This document shows, piece after piece, positions 26,431 to 35,105 of a stretch of DNA of 64,000 bases. The position numbers were made by a program, and so were the translations under genes. The DNA comes from Rhodopseudomonas_A palustris_F. GTDB taxonomy: Bacteria > Pseudomonadota > Alphaproteobacteria > Rhizobiales > Xanthobacteraceae. The DNA lies in the NCBI RefSeq assembly GCF_000013745.1, contig NC_007925.1, forward strand, positions 2,108,001 through 2,172,000. The letters run 5' to 3'. Within the stretch, counting starts at the first letter, position 1, and the number at the start of each line of letters is the position of its first letter. The notes below the pieces were generated by a model. That model was given only the letters and a program-made list of their open reading frames with translations. It did not search any database and was not told where the DNA came from.

Positions 26431-28374
26431 TCACGGCACCTCACGGCTGACCCTGACGCTGCGGCGGTGGTCGCCGCCGATGCGGCGATAGAGCGTGGTG
26501 CGGCTGATGCCGAGCCGGCGGGCGGCTTCGGAGAGGTTGCCGGCGCTGTTGTGCAGCGCGCGCTCGATCAGCGAATCCGAGGCCGCCCGCAGCGACGGCA
26601 AGCCCGCGCAGTTGTCCGGCCGCGCCCGCTGTGGTCGCCGCAGCTCGTCGACCAGATCCTCCGGCAGATGCTGCCAGCCGATCACCGTCTCGCCGGGGTC
26701 CAGCAGCGCCGAGGCGAAGCGCAGCACGTTGGCCAGCTCGCGCAAATTGCCGGGCCAGGAATACTCCGCCAGCGCCGCTACGACGCTCGGCTCGACCAGC
26801 AATCCGGCGCCGGGCTCGAAGCGCTCGAGCAGGCGGCTCATCAGAACGGGAAAGTCGCTACGCGTTCGCAGCGAGGGCAGCGTCAGGGTGATGCCGTTGA
26901 GGCGGTAGTAGAGATCGGCGCGAAACCGGCCATGCTCGACTTCGAGCTTCAAAGGCCGGTGGCTGGCGGCGATCAGCGCGAAATCGACCGTGGTCGGCTT
27001 GCCGCCGCCGAGCGGCACCACTTGGCGCTCCTGCAGCACGCGCAACAGCCGGCTCTGCAGCGACAGCGGCATGTCGCCGATTTCGTCGAGAAACAGCGTG
27101 CCGCCATCGGCCTCGCGGATCCGCCCCGGAGAGCCCTCGCGGCGGGCTCCGGTGAAGGCGCCGGGGGCATAGCCGAACAGCTCGGCTTCGATCAGATGCT
27201 CCGGCAGCGCCGCGCAATTGACCGCCACCATGGCTCGTTTCTGCCGCGGGCCGGAGGCGTGGATCGCGGCGGCCACCAGCTCCTTGCCGACCCCGGATTC
27301 GCCCTGCAGCAGTATCGGGATCGGCTTGCCCACCACCTTGCGGGCGCGCTCCAGGCATTGCCGCATCCGCTCGTCGCCGGTGTCCAGTTCGGCTAGCGCG
27401 TCGCGCGCCGGGGCTGTCCGGCGGGGCAGGGCGCTGGGCGCGAGCGATCGTCCCGGTTCGGCCCTGACGAACAGCCGCCGGCCAGAGCGCGTCTCGGCGT
27501 TGAGCACGGCTCCGGGGTGCCGCCGGGCCTGTTGCAGCAGCCCGTCCGAGGCCAACGCGAGTACGCCGTCGATGCCGACATGGCCGATCTCGATGTCCGC
27601 CAGCCCCAGCAGGTTGAGCGCGGTCCGATTGGCGCCGACGATGCGGCCGTCCTCATCGAGGGCCAGCAACCCATCGGCCAAGGTGCCGATGCCCTCGGCC
27701 TGCGGATGCAGTCGCAACCGCGTCGCCCCTTCGTGCCACAGCTCGAACACCCGGCTCTCGATCATGTGACTGGCGATCTGCACCAGCCCCAGCGTGTGCG
27801 GGTGGCGGGCGCTGTGGTGGCCGGAAATGTCGATCACGCCTAGCAGCTTGCCGTCGCTGCCCATCACCGGGGCGGCGGTGCAGGTGAGGAAGCGGTTGCA
27901 GTCGAGGAAGTGCTCGCTGCCGTGCACCGCCACCGGCGCCCGCTCGGCCAGCGCCGTACCGATGGCGTTGGTGCCGCGGTCCTGCTCGTGCCAGCAGGCG
28001 CCCGGCTGCAGCGCTACCCGCTCGGCCCGCTTGAGAAACTCCGCATCGCCGAGCGCTTCGATCAGCAGGCCCTGGTCGTCGGCCAGGATCACCATGCTGC
28101 CCGAGCCACTGACTTGGCTGTAAAGGTATTCGACAATAGGTCGGGCTTGGCGCAGCCATTCGCGCCGCTGTTCCAGCGCCTGTTTGAGCTGCGGCGGCGA
28201 CACCGGGTCGGGCGTCGCCGGTCCGGCCAGCGGTTCGAGGCCGGACTTCAGACAGCGCTCCCAGGAGCGGCTGACGGTGGTGTTGAGCAGACCCGGCGGC
28301 GGGATTTCGCCCCGGTTCAGCAGACGTCGCGCATGGCGACCCGCGGCGTCTCCCGGATTCCGGGCGTCAGTCAT
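26431..28374 (-). CDS. Sigma-54-dependent transcriptional activator, AcoR type
   Basis: A 647-residue regulator. An N-terminal GAF-type sensory region (about 70-210, with QPGACWHEQDRGTNAIGTAL and GVIDISGHH typical of AcoR proteins) is followed by a PAS-like segment (about 235-290). The AAA+ domain has Walker A GESGVGKE (358-365), the sigma-54 contact motif GAFTGA (405-410) and LFLDEIGDM. A Fis-type helix-turn-helix ends the protein (NLSEAARRLGISRTTLYRRI). The start ATG at 28374 follows a purine-rich stretch; an upstream in-frame start at 28410 is possible. It is divergent from the aldehyde and alcohol dehydrogenase genes, which it very likely activates. Confidence 0.92.
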   Translation of the reverse strand: MTDARNPGDAAGRHARRLLNRGEIPPPGLLNTTVSRSWERCLKSGLEPLAGPATPDPVSPPQLKQALEQRREWLRQARPIVEYLYSQVSGSGSMVILADDQGLLIEALGDAEFLKRAERVALQPGACWHEQDRGTNAIGTALAERAPVAVHGSEHFLDCNRFLTCTAAPVMGSDGKLLGVIDISGHHSARHPHTLGLVQIASHMIESRVFELWHEGATRLRLHPQAEGIGTLADGLLALDEDGRIVGANRTALNLLGLADIEIGHVGIDGVLALASDGLLQQARRHPGAVLNAETRSGRRLFVRAEPGRSLAPSALPRRTAPARDALAELDTGDERMRQCLERARKVVGKPIPILLQGESGVGKELVAAAIHASGPRQKRAMVAVNCAALPEHLIEAELFGYAPGAFTGARREGSPGRIREADGGTLFLDEIGDMPLSLQSRLLRVLQERQVVPLGGGKPTTVDFALIAASHRPLKLEVEHGRFRADLYYRLNGITLTLPSLRTRSDFPVLMSRLLERFEPGAGLLVEPSVVAALAEYSWPGNLRELANVLRFASALLDPGETVIGWQHLPEDLVDELRRPQRARPDNCAGLPSLRAASDSLIERALHNSAGNLSEAARRLGISRTTLYRRIGGDHRRSVRVSREVP

Positions 28375-28482
28375 CTCGTTGCCCTCCCATCGGGTGGGGC
28401 GTCCTGCCAAGGGCGGTCGCCTCCAAATTATTATCGATCAGTGTCACTACCGAGCTGCCGGCCCGGGTGCAAGTAGAACCAT

Positions 28483-28503
28483 TGAACAACCGCGCGTTGT
28501 TCA
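28483..28503. promoter_or_regulatory. Inverted repeat, probable activator-binding site
   Basis: Perfect 8-bp arms, TGAACAAC (28483-28490) and GTTGTTCA (28496-28503), are separated by 5 bases. A second inverted repeat, GTTTCGC (28504-28510) with GCGAAAC (28521-28527), follows directly. Both lie roughly 65-110 bases upstream of the -24/-12 promoter, the normal position for sigma-54 activator sites. Confidence 0.6.
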
Positions 28504-28590
28504 GTTTCGCTACAGCCGTGGCGAAACGGTGCAGTGCCGCCGGCCGGCACGGCCGCGACGGTTTGCTGTGCGATCAAGAGGTTAGTTGCT

Positions 28591-28606
28591 TGGCACGCGA
28601 CGTGCT
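28591..28606 (+). promoter_or_regulatory. Sigma-54 (-24/-12) promoter of the aldehyde dehydrogenase gene
   Basis: TGGCACGCGACGTGCT contains the invariant GG (28592-28593) and GC (28604-28605) with exactly 10 bases between them, and the -24 element TGGCAC is a full match. Transcription should start near 28617, about 55 bases before the ATG at 28672. The divergent GAFTGA activator supports the call. Confidence 0.8.
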
Positions 28607-28671
28607 GAGGACGCTGCGGCCGCCGGAAACAAGGCGGTACGGACCTACAGCTAATCATGTGGAGGGACACC

Positions 28672-30192
28672 ATGAAGTACGCCGCTCCCGGCACCGCCGG
28701 AGCCCCAGTCGATTTCAAGTCGCGCTACGACAATTTCATCGGCGGCCGCTGGTCGGCGCCGGTGAACGGCCGCTATTTCGACAGCGTCACCCCGATCACC
28801 GGGCAAGCCTTTACCCAGGCTGCACGTTCGGATGAAGTTGATATCACGCTCGCGCTCGACGCCGCTCACGCCGCCGCCGATGCCTGGGGCCGCACCAGCG
28901 TCGCCGAACGCGCGCTGGTGCTGAACCGCATCGCCGACCGCATGGAAGAGAATCTCGAACGGCTCGCTTATGCGGAGTCCGTCGACAACGGCAAGCCGAT
29001 CCGCGAGACGCTGGCCGCCGACATTCCGTTGGCGATCGATCATTTCCGTTACTTCGCCTCGTGCGTCCGCTCGCAAGAAGGCACGCTGGCGCAGCTCGAC
29101 GAACACACCGTCGCCTATCACTTCCACGAGCCGCTCGGCGTGGTCGGCCAGATCATTCCGTGGAATTTCTCGATCCTGATGGCGGCGTGGAAATTGGCGC
29201 CGGCGTTGGCCTCCGGCAACTGCATCGTGCTGAAGCCCGCCGAGCAGACTCCGATCAGCATCCTGGTGCTGGTGGAGCTGATCGCCGATCTGCTGCCGCC
29301 GGGCGTGCTCAACGTGGTCAACGGCTTCGGCCTGGAGGCGGGCAAGCCGCTGGCGTCTTCGAACCGCATCTCCAAGATCGCTTTCACCGGCGAGACCAGC
29401 ACCGGCCGGCTGATCATGCAATACGCCAGCGCCAATCTGATCCCGGTGTCGCTCGAGCTGGGCGGCAAGTCGCCGAACATCTTCTTCGACGACGTCGCCG
29501 CTTCGGACGACGCTTACTTCGACAAGGCGATCGAGGGCTTCGTGATGTTCGCGCTCAACCAGGGCGAGGTCTGCACCTGTCCGTCGCGCGCGCTGATTCA
29601 GGAGTCGCTGTACGACCGCTTCATCGATCGGGCGCTGGCGCGGGTGACGGCGATCCGTCAGGGCAATCCGCTCGACACCGAGACCATGATCGGAGCTCAA
29701 GCCTCCTCCGAGCAGATGGAGAAGATCCTGTCTTACTTCACCATCGGCCGCGACGAGGGCGCCAAGGTGCTGACCGGCGGCGCGCGCGCCGAGCTCGGCG
29801 GCGATCTCGCCGAGGGCTACTACGTCCAGCCGACCGTGCTGAAGGGGCACAACCGGATGCGGGTGTTCCAGGAAGAGATCTTCGGGCCGGTCGTCGCGGT
29901 CACCACCTTCAAGGATGAGGACGAGGCGCTGCATCTGGCCAACGACACCCATTATGGCCTCGGTGCCGGCGTCTGGACCCGCGATGGCAACCGGGCCTAC
30001 CGCTTCGGCCGCGGCATCAAAGCGGGCCGGGTGTGGACCAACTGCTACCACCTCTATCCGGCGCATGCGGCGTTCGGCGGCTACAAGCAATCCGGGATCG
30101 GCCGTGAAAACCATCACATGATGCTAGACCATTATCAGCAGACCAAGAACCTGCTGGTCAGCTACAGCCCCGACGCGCTGGGCTTCTTCTAA
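28672..30192 (+). CDS. NAD+-dependent aldehyde dehydrogenase (acetaldehyde-type)
   Basis: A 506-residue cytoplasmic enzyme of the ALDH superfamily. Motifs are IIPWNFSILMAAWKLAPALASGNCIVLKPAEQTP, the nucleotide-binding FTGETSTGRLI, the catalytic-Glu segment SLELGGKSPNIFF, the nucleophile region NQGEVCTCPSR and EEIFGPVVAV. Its length and sequence fit the ExaC/AcoD/AldB group that oxidises acetaldehyde and other short aldehydes. The ATG at 28672 has GGAGGGA upstream. With the alcohol dehydrogenase downstream it would form an alcohol to acid pathway. Confidence 0.93.
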   Translation: MKYAAPGTAGAPVDFKSRYDNFIGGRWSAPVNGRYFDSVTPITGQAFTQAARSDEVDITLALDAAHAAADAWGRTSVAERALVLNRIADRMEENLERLAYAESVDNGKPIRETLAADIPLAIDHFRYFASCVRSQEGTLAQLDEHTVAYHFHEPLGVVGQIIPWNFSILMAAWKLAPALASGNCIVLKPAEQTPISILVLVELIADLLPPGVLNVVNGFGLEAGKPLASSNRISKIAFTGETSTGRLIMQYASANLIPVSLELGGKSPNIFFDDVAASDDAYFDKAIEGFVMFALNQGEVCTCPSRALIQESLYDRFIDRALARVTAIRQGNPLDTETMIGAQASSEQMEKILSYFTIGRDEGAKVLTGGARAELGGDLAEGYYVQPTVLKGHNRMRVFQEEIFGPVVAVTTFKDEDEALHLANDTHYGLGAGVWTRDGNRAYRFGRGIKAGRVWTNCYHLYPAHAAFGGYKQSGIGRENHHMMLDHYQQTKNLLVSYSPDALGFF

Positions 30193-30307
30193 GCCCCGCG
30201 TCTCTGCCGCTTCGTCCTTGAAACCTTCGTCCCCCTGCGCGCCTGCACGCCGCTACGGGGAACGGCCGGAGTCTGTCCGGTCGGCTAACCAGAAGAGAGA
30301 TCATCCG

Positions 30308-31459
30308 ATGACCGAGACCACCTTTTTCATTCCCTCGCTGAATATGATGGGCGCCGGCTGCCTCACCGGCGCCGTCTCCAGCGTGAGCCGCTACGGCTTC
30401 AAGCGGGCGCTGATCGTCACCGACCAGATGCTGTTCAAGCTCGGCATGGCCGACAAGCTCGCCTCACAGCTCGAGCAGCAGGGCATCGCCGCCTCGATCT
30501 TTCCGGGCGCGCAACCCAACCCCACCGTCGGCAATGTCGAGAGCGGTCTGGCTCAACTCCAGGCCGACGGCTGCGACTGCGTGATCTCGCTCGGTGGCGG
30601 GTCGTCGCACGACTGCGCCAAGGGCATCGCGCTCACCGCCACCAACGGCGGCAACATCCGCGATTACGAAGGCGTCGACCGCTCGGCCAAACCGCAGCTG
30701 CCGCTGATCGCCATCAACACCACCGCCGGCACCGCCAGCGAGATGACGCGGTTCTGTATCATCACGGACGAGAAGCGGCTGGTGAAGATGGCGATCGTCG
30801 ATCGCAACGTCACGCCACTTCTCTCGGTCAACGACCCCGAACTGATGTTGGGCAAGCCGCAGATGCTGACCGCGGCCACCGGCATGGACGCACTGACTCA
30901 TGCGATCGAGGCTTATGTCTCGGTCGCGGCGACGCCGATCACCGACGCCTGCGCGCTGAAGGCGATCGCGATCATCGCCAACAACCTGCGTACCGCGGTC
31001 GCCGAAGGCAGCAATCTGGCGGCACGCGAAGCCATGGCCTATGCCGGCTTCATGGCCGGCATGGCCTTCAACAATGCCTCGCTCGGCTACGTTCACGCCA
31101 TGGCGCATCAATTGGGCGGCTTCTACGACCTGCCGCACGGGGTCTGCAATGCGGTGCTGCTGCCGCATGTCGAAGCCTTCAATGCGGAGGTCTCGGCCGC
31201 CCGCTTGCGCGACGTCGCCCACGCGCTCGGCGTGGACACCAACGGCATGAGCGACCAGCAGGGCGCGGAGGCTTGCATCCATGCGATCCAGCGGCTGTCG
31301 ACCGACATCGGCATTCCGACCGGGCTCGCGCAGCTCGGGGTCAAGGAAGAAGACATTCCGACCCTGGCGGCCAACGCGTTGAAAGACGCCTGCGGCCTGA
31401 CCAATCCGCGCCGCGCCAGCCAGGCCGACATCGAAGCCATCTTCCGCGTCGCCGCGTGA
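30308..31459 (+). CDS. Iron-containing (group III) alcohol dehydrogenase
   Basis: A 383-residue NAD-dependent alcohol dehydrogenase. It has the nucleotide loop SLGGGSSHDCAKGIAL, the GTASEMTRFCIIT segment and the metal-binding motif HAMAHQLGGFYDLPHGVCNAVLLPH. It resembles ethanol/methanol dehydrogenases such as YiaY and AdhB. It is probably in the same sigma-54-driven transcript as the aldehyde dehydrogenase, 115 bases away. The start is ATG 30308 after GAGAGA. Confidence 0.93.
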   Translation: MTETTFFIPSLNMMGAGCLTGAVSSVSRYGFKRALIVTDQMLFKLGMADKLASQLEQQGIAASIFPGAQPNPTVGNVESGLAQLQADGCDCVISLGGGSSHDCAKGIALTATNGGNIRDYEGVDRSAKPQLPLIAINTTAGTASEMTRFCIITDEKRLVKMAIVDRNVTPLLSVNDPELMLGKPQMLTAATGMDALTHAIEAYVSVAATPITDACALKAIAIIANNLRTAVAEGSNLAAREAMAYAGFMAGMAFNNASLGYVHAMAHQLGGFYDLPHGVCNAVLLPHVEAFNAEVSAARLRDVAHALGVDTNGMSDQQGAEACIHAIQRLSTDIGIPTGLAQLGVKEEDIPTLAANALKDACGLTNPRRASQADIEAIFRVAA

Positions 31460-31530
31460 GCCGACGCGCTGTGAGCGAGTTCGAGGCACGCCACCCTCCG
31501 CCCGGTTGCCGAGCGGCAGGCTAGAGCAAA

Positions 31531-31558
31531 GGGGCGCAATCTTTCCAGATTGCGCCCC
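31531..31558 (+). terminator. Hairpin terminator after the alcohol dehydrogenase gene
   Basis: A perfect 12-bp stem (GGGGCGCAATCT at 31531-31542 with AGATTGCGCCCC at 31547-31558) and a TTCC loop lie 72 bases after the stop. No T-run follows on the plus strand. Confidence 0.7.
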
Positions 31559-31666
31559 GGCGGTGGCGTGTGGAGTGCGACTGCGGTCGTCGAGGCGAGT
31601 TACCAAAGGCTCACTGATGCGGTCGAGCATTTCGGTTGGGATTGAATCATCCAACCAAAATGTGGT

Positions 31667-31730
31667 CGTCATTCCGGATTGCGAGTTCGAACAACGAGCA
31701 AGTCCGGAATCCATAACTCCCGCGGTGGTT
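31667..31730. repeat. Left half of a palindromic intergenic repeat split by the insertion sequence
   Basis: Contains GTCATTCCGG (31668-31677) and CCGGAATCCATAAC (31704-31717), the loop TCCCGCGGTG and the beginning (GTT) of the opposite arm. The other half resumes at 33111. This GTCATTCCGG...CCGGAATCCAT type of repeat is widespread in Bradyrhizobiaceae intergenic DNA (from memory). Confidence 0.7.
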
Positions 31731-31809
31731 ATGATGGTGTGGACGGCCCCCTACGGCATCGCTTTGTGCCAGAATGAGGTTGTCGCAAACTCAAACATGG
31801 GAGCCGTCC

Positions 31810-32850
31810 ATGGAGCAGATTATCCGCATTGGGATGGATACGTCGAAGCATTTTTTCCAGCTGCACGGGGTCGATGCCGCCGAGAAGCCGGTGCTGCGCA
31901 AGAAGCTGCGGCGCAAGGAGATGCTGGCGTTCTTCGCCAAGCTGCCGCCGACGCCGATCGGGATCGAGGCCTGCGGTGCGGCGCACTACCTGGCGCGGGA
32001 GCTGGGCAAACTCGGCCACGTGGTGAAGCTGTTGGCGCCGCAGCACGTCAAGCCTTACGTCAAGCGCAACAAGAACGACGGGCGCGACGCCGAGGCGTTG
32101 TGCGAGGCGATGAGCCGGCCGACGATGGAGTTCGTGCCGGTGAAGACCGCGGAGCAGCAGGCGGCGCTGATGCTGATGGGACTGCGGCAGCAGCTGATCG
32201 CAAGGCGTACCCAGCTGAGCAATGCGATTCGCGGTTATGCCGCGGAATTCGGCCTGATCTCGCCGAGAGGTCTCGACAAGATCGAGCCGCTGCTGTTGCG
32301 GATCGCGCAGGACGACACCGTGCCGACGCTGGCGCGCGAGCTGTTCGCGCTGCAGGGCCAGGACTACGCGCGACTGCAGAATGAGCTGAAGGTGATCGAC
32401 GCCAAGCTGTTGGCCTGGCATCGCGCCGACGCCTGCAGCCGGCGGCTGGCGCAGATTCCCGGAGTAGGACCGATCGGCGCCAGTGCGCTGGTGATGAAAA
32501 CGCCGGTGCCGCAGACCTTCGCCTCGGCCAGGGCCTTTGCGGCCTGGCTCGGCTTGACGCCGAAGGATCATTCCACCGCCGGCAAGCTTCGGCTCGGCAC
32601 CATCACCCGCGCCGGCGATGAACTGCTACGCAGCCTGTTGGTGGCGGGAGCGACCGCGGTGATCCAGCAGGTGCGCCGTGGCCGCGGCCGGGCGTCGCCG
32701 TGGTTGCTGGCGCTGCTGGCGCGCAAGCCGCCCAAGCTCGCGGCGGTAGCGCTCGCCAACAAGATCGCCCGGATCGCCTGGAAGCTGATGCTGACCGGAG
32801 AAAATTACGACGGCGCGCGGATGCTGAACGCATCGCCGCACGCCGCCTGA
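31810..32850 (+). CDS. IS110-family transposase (IS1111 group)
   Basis: A 346-residue DEDD-type recombinase. The N-terminal domain begins IIRIGMDTSKHFFQLHGVD (first catalytic Asp) and has PIGIEACGAAHYLARE and KRNKNDGRDAEALCEA (further acidic residues). The C-terminal transposase_20 domain has IPGVGPIGASALV and the serine-containing AWLGLTPKDHSTAGKLRLGTITRAGDELLRSLLVAGA. The full-length open frame suggests the element could be active. The start is ATG 31810 with GGGAG upstream. Confidence 0.93.
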   Translation: MEQIIRIGMDTSKHFFQLHGVDAAEKPVLRKKLRRKEMLAFFAKLPPTPIGIEACGAAHYLARELGKLGHVVKLLAPQHVKPYVKRNKNDGRDAEALCEAMSRPTMEFVPVKTAEQQAALMLMGLRQQLIARRTQLSNAIRGYAAEFGLISPRGLDKIEPLLLRIAQDDTVPTLARELFALQGQDYARLQNELKVIDAKLLAWHRADACSRRLAQIPGVGPIGASALVMKTPVPQTFASARAFAAWLGLTPKDHSTAGKLRLGTITRAGDELLRSLLVAGATAVIQQVRRGRGRASPWLLALLARKPPKLAAVALANKIARIAWKLMLTGENYDGARMLNASPHAA

Positions 32851-32869
32851 GAGATCGGCCGGCAGGCAT

Positions 32870-33107
32870 TCGCCCGCCGGCCGGGCCGGAGCTGCAAGAG
32901 GAGACAGATGGCGCGATCGATCGATCCGAGAGGCGAGACAGTCCGTGGAATCCATTGGCACGTAAAGGTCGTGACTATGTGTGGAGCTCGCGTCGCGGAA
33001 ACCATCTTGGCCAGCGGTCCAAAGCGACCGCATCAACAGGCCGGACATATGGATGCAAGCGATCCGATCCGACATCAAAAACTCTTGTGGCTCGGGGGCC
33101 GTCCACA
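32870..33107 (+). ncRNA. Candidate bridge RNA/seekRNA region of the IS element
   Basis: Noncoding right-end segment after the transposase. It contains GGAATCCAT (32947-32955), complementary to ATGGATTCC of the target arm at the right junction. It also contains ACATATGGAT (33045-33054), an exact copy of the right-end/target junction at 33105-33114. IS110-family elements use a structured RNA from this position (IS1111 group) with short guides to donor and target. RNA boundaries and folding are not resolved. Confidence 0.45.
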
Positions 33108-33110
33108 TAT

Positions 33111-33160
33111 GGATTCCGGGCTCACTCGCAGCTGAAGCTGCTCGTGCCCCGGAATGACGG
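33111..33160. repeat. Right half of the palindromic repeat split by the insertion sequence
   Basis: Begins GGATTCCGGG (33111-33120), which completes the arm interrupted at 31730, and ends with CCCCGGAATGACGG (33147-33160), the inverse of GTCATTCCGG on the left. Confidence 0.7.
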
Positions 33161-33201
33161 CCTGAGACTCTTGAAGGTATCGATCCCAACTTGAAAAGTC
33201 T

Positions 33202-34011
33202 CTAGCCTTCGCTTTGCGGCCGGGCCGCGTCGATCATCTGAGGCAGCAAGAACGGCACGCCGTCCTCGGCGGTCCGCACCACGAGCGCGATGTCGAATAC
33301 CCGCCGGATCAGCGAGTTCTCGATCACCTGGCTCGGTGCGCCGTCCGCGGCGAGCCGGCCCTGGTGCAAGACGACGATCCGGTCGGCGAAGCGGGCGGCG
33401 AGGTTGATGTCGTGCAGGATCGCGATCACGGTGGTGCCGTTGCGCGCGCAGCGGCGCGCGGTGCCGGCCAAATCGATCTGGTGACGCAGGTCGAGGCTTG
33501 AAGTCGGCTCGTCCAGCAGCAGCAGGCCGGGGCCGTGCTCGACCTCGCCGCAGCGCAGCTGCACCAGCACGCGGGCGAAATGCGCGCGCTGCTGCTCGCC
33601 GCCGGACAGCGTCGGAAGCTGGCGATCGCGAAACGCGTCGAGGCCGACCTCGTGCAAGGCGGCGTCCACTAGCGATTGGGACGTGCCGCGGCCGCGGTCG
33701 CCGGCTCCCATCCAGACCACTTCCTCGACCGTGAACGGGAAGCTGACATTGACGTGCTGCGACAGCATCGCGCGCCGCGATGCCAATTCGCGCGGCGCGT
33801 AGCTGTGGATCGCGCGCTGTTGCAGGCTCACCGCGCCGCGTGTCGGGCGCAGGTCGCCGGACAGCAGCCGCAGTAGCGTCGACTTGCCGGCGCCGTTCGG
33901 CCCGACGATGGCGATCAGTTCGCCTCGGTCGATGCGCAGGTCGATGCGGTCGAGCAGCGTCGCTCCACCGATCGCGAACGAGGCGGCCTCGGCGTCGAGA
34001 AATCCGCTCAC
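33202..34011 (-). CDS. hmuV: Hemin ABC transporter ATP-binding protein HmuV
   Basis: A 269-residue ATPase. It has Walker A GPNGAGKST, LRPTRGAVSLQQRAI, signature LSGGEQQRAHFARVL, Walker B LLLLDEPTSSLDL and switch His in AILHDINLAARFAD. The LRCGEVEHGPG insertion before Walker B is typical of HmuV. The GTG start overlaps the hmuU stop. It is the last gene of hemP-hmuT-hmuU-hmuV. Confidence 0.93.
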   Translation of the reverse strand: MSGFLDAEAASFAIGGATLLDRIDLRIDRGELIAIVGPNGAGKSTLLRLLSGDLRPTRGAVSLQQRAIHSYAPRELASRRAMLSQHVNVSFPFTVEEVVWMGAGDRGRGTSQSLVDAALHEVGLDAFRDRQLPTLSGGEQQRAHFARVLVQLRCGEVEHGPGLLLLDEPTSSLDLRHQIDLAGTARRCARNGTTVIAILHDINLAARFADRIVVLHQGRLAADGAPSQVIENSLIRRVFDIALVVRTAEDGVPFLLPQMIDAARPQSEG

Positions 34012-35105
34012 AGTCCGATCAGCCCGCGCTGGCGCAACAACATCGCCAGGAAGAACGGCGCGCCGATCGCGGCGGTGAGGATGCCGATCGGCATTTCGGC
34101 CGGCGCCACCAGCGTGCGCGCCAGCGTGTCGGCGCCGACCAGCAGAACGGCGCCGAGCAAGGCGGAGGCCGGCAGCAACAGCCGATGCGAAGGACCGATC
34201 ACCAGGCGCAACAGATGCGGCACGATGATGCCGATGAATCCGACCACGCCGCATATCGCCACCGCGACGCCGGTCATCGCGGAAATCAGCACGATCGACA
34301 ACCGTTTCAACCGCTCGACGTCGACGCCGCTGTGAAACGCCTCGGATTCGCCCAGTACCAGCAGGTCGAGCCGTCGTGCGATCACGGCGCAGACCAACAG
34401 CGCGATCGCCAGCACCGGCGCGATCGTCGCGGTCTTGGCCCAGGTGGCGCCGCTGAGCGAGCCCAACATCCAGAATGTGATGTCGCGCAGCTGCCGATCG
34501 TCGGCGACATAGACCAGCACGCCGATGCCGGCATTGGCGATCGCGGCGATCGCCAGGCCCGCGAGTAGGAACATCGCGATCGAGGTGCGGCCTTGGCGGC
34601 TTGCGATCGAATACAGGATCATAGTGGTCGCCAGCGATCCGACGAAGGCGGCGATCGGCAGCAATTCGTTCTGCATGAACCGAAGCTGCGCGCCGAGCGC
34701 ACTGTCGGTGATCACGATCGCGGTGGCCGCGGCAAACGCGCCGCCGCTCGACACGCCGACCAGGGCGGGGTCGGCCAGCGGATTGCGAAACAGGCCCTGC
34801 ATCAGTGCGCCAGCCACCGCCAGCAAACTTCCGACCATCGCCGCGGCGACGATGCGCGGCACGCGGATCGACCACAGCACCAGTTGATCGCGCACCGCCA
34901 GCGTGTTGCCGGAGCCCGGTTCGGCGATTCCGAGTGCGGCGGGAAGCCGCGACAGCGGAATGCCGGCGGCACCGACGGTCAGCGCGATCAGCGCGGTTGC
35001 GAGCAGCGCCGCCAGCAGGGTGGATAAAATCAAGATCGCCGACGGCCGCAACGCGCGGGTGCTGCGCTCGCTGCGTTGCTCGTGGATCGCCTCCGCCACG
35101 GTCAT
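34008..35105 (-). CDS. hmuU: Hemin ABC transporter permease HmuU
   Basis: A 365-residue FecCD/BtuC-type permease with about ten hydrophobic helices. Landmarks are SIRVPRIVAAAMVGSLLAVAGALMQGLFRNPLADPALVGVSSGGAFAAA and GVVGFIGIIVPHLLRLVIGPSHRLLLPASALLGA. A polar N-terminal extension of about 20 residues precedes the first helix. It overlaps hmuT and hmuV by 4 bases each. Confidence 0.94.
   Translation of the reverse strand: MTVAEAIHEQRSERSTRALRPSAILILSTLLAALLATALIALTVGAAGIPLSRLPAALGIAEPGSGNTLAVRDQLVLWSIRVPRIVAAAMVGSLLAVAGALMQGLFRNPLADPALVGVSSGGAFAAATAIVITDSALGAQLRFMQNELLPIAAFVGSLATTMILYSIASRQGRTSIAMFLLAGLAIAAIANAGIGVLVYVADDRQLRDITFWMLGSLSGATWAKTATIAPVLAIALLVCAVIARRLDLLVLGESEAFHSGVDVERLKRLSIVLISAMTGVAVAICGVVGFIGIIVPHLLRLVIGPSHRLLLPASALLGAVLLVGADTLARTLVAPAEMPIGILTAAIGAPFFLAMLLRQRGLIGL

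Larger units (their letters stand above)
31731..33110 (+). mobile_element. IS110-family (IS1111 group) insertion sequence
   Basis: About 1.38 kb, one transposase gene. Perfect 14-bp subterminal inverted repeats lie at 31738-31751 (TGTGGACGGCCCCC) and 33094-33107. IS1111-group elements have such subterminal repeats about 7 bases in from the left end and 3 from the right, which sets the ends used here. There is no target-site duplication beyond a shared AT core. Joining 31730 plus AT to 33111 restores a perfect palindrome, which supports these ends. The noncoding part after the transposase (about 260 bases) is long, as in the IS1111 group. Confidence 0.85.

Noticed and set aside
31774..31810. 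Earlier in-frame start for the transposase
   Set aside because: ATG 31810 has a ribosome site and gives the standard IS110 N-terminus; the upstream codons overlap the left-end sequence.
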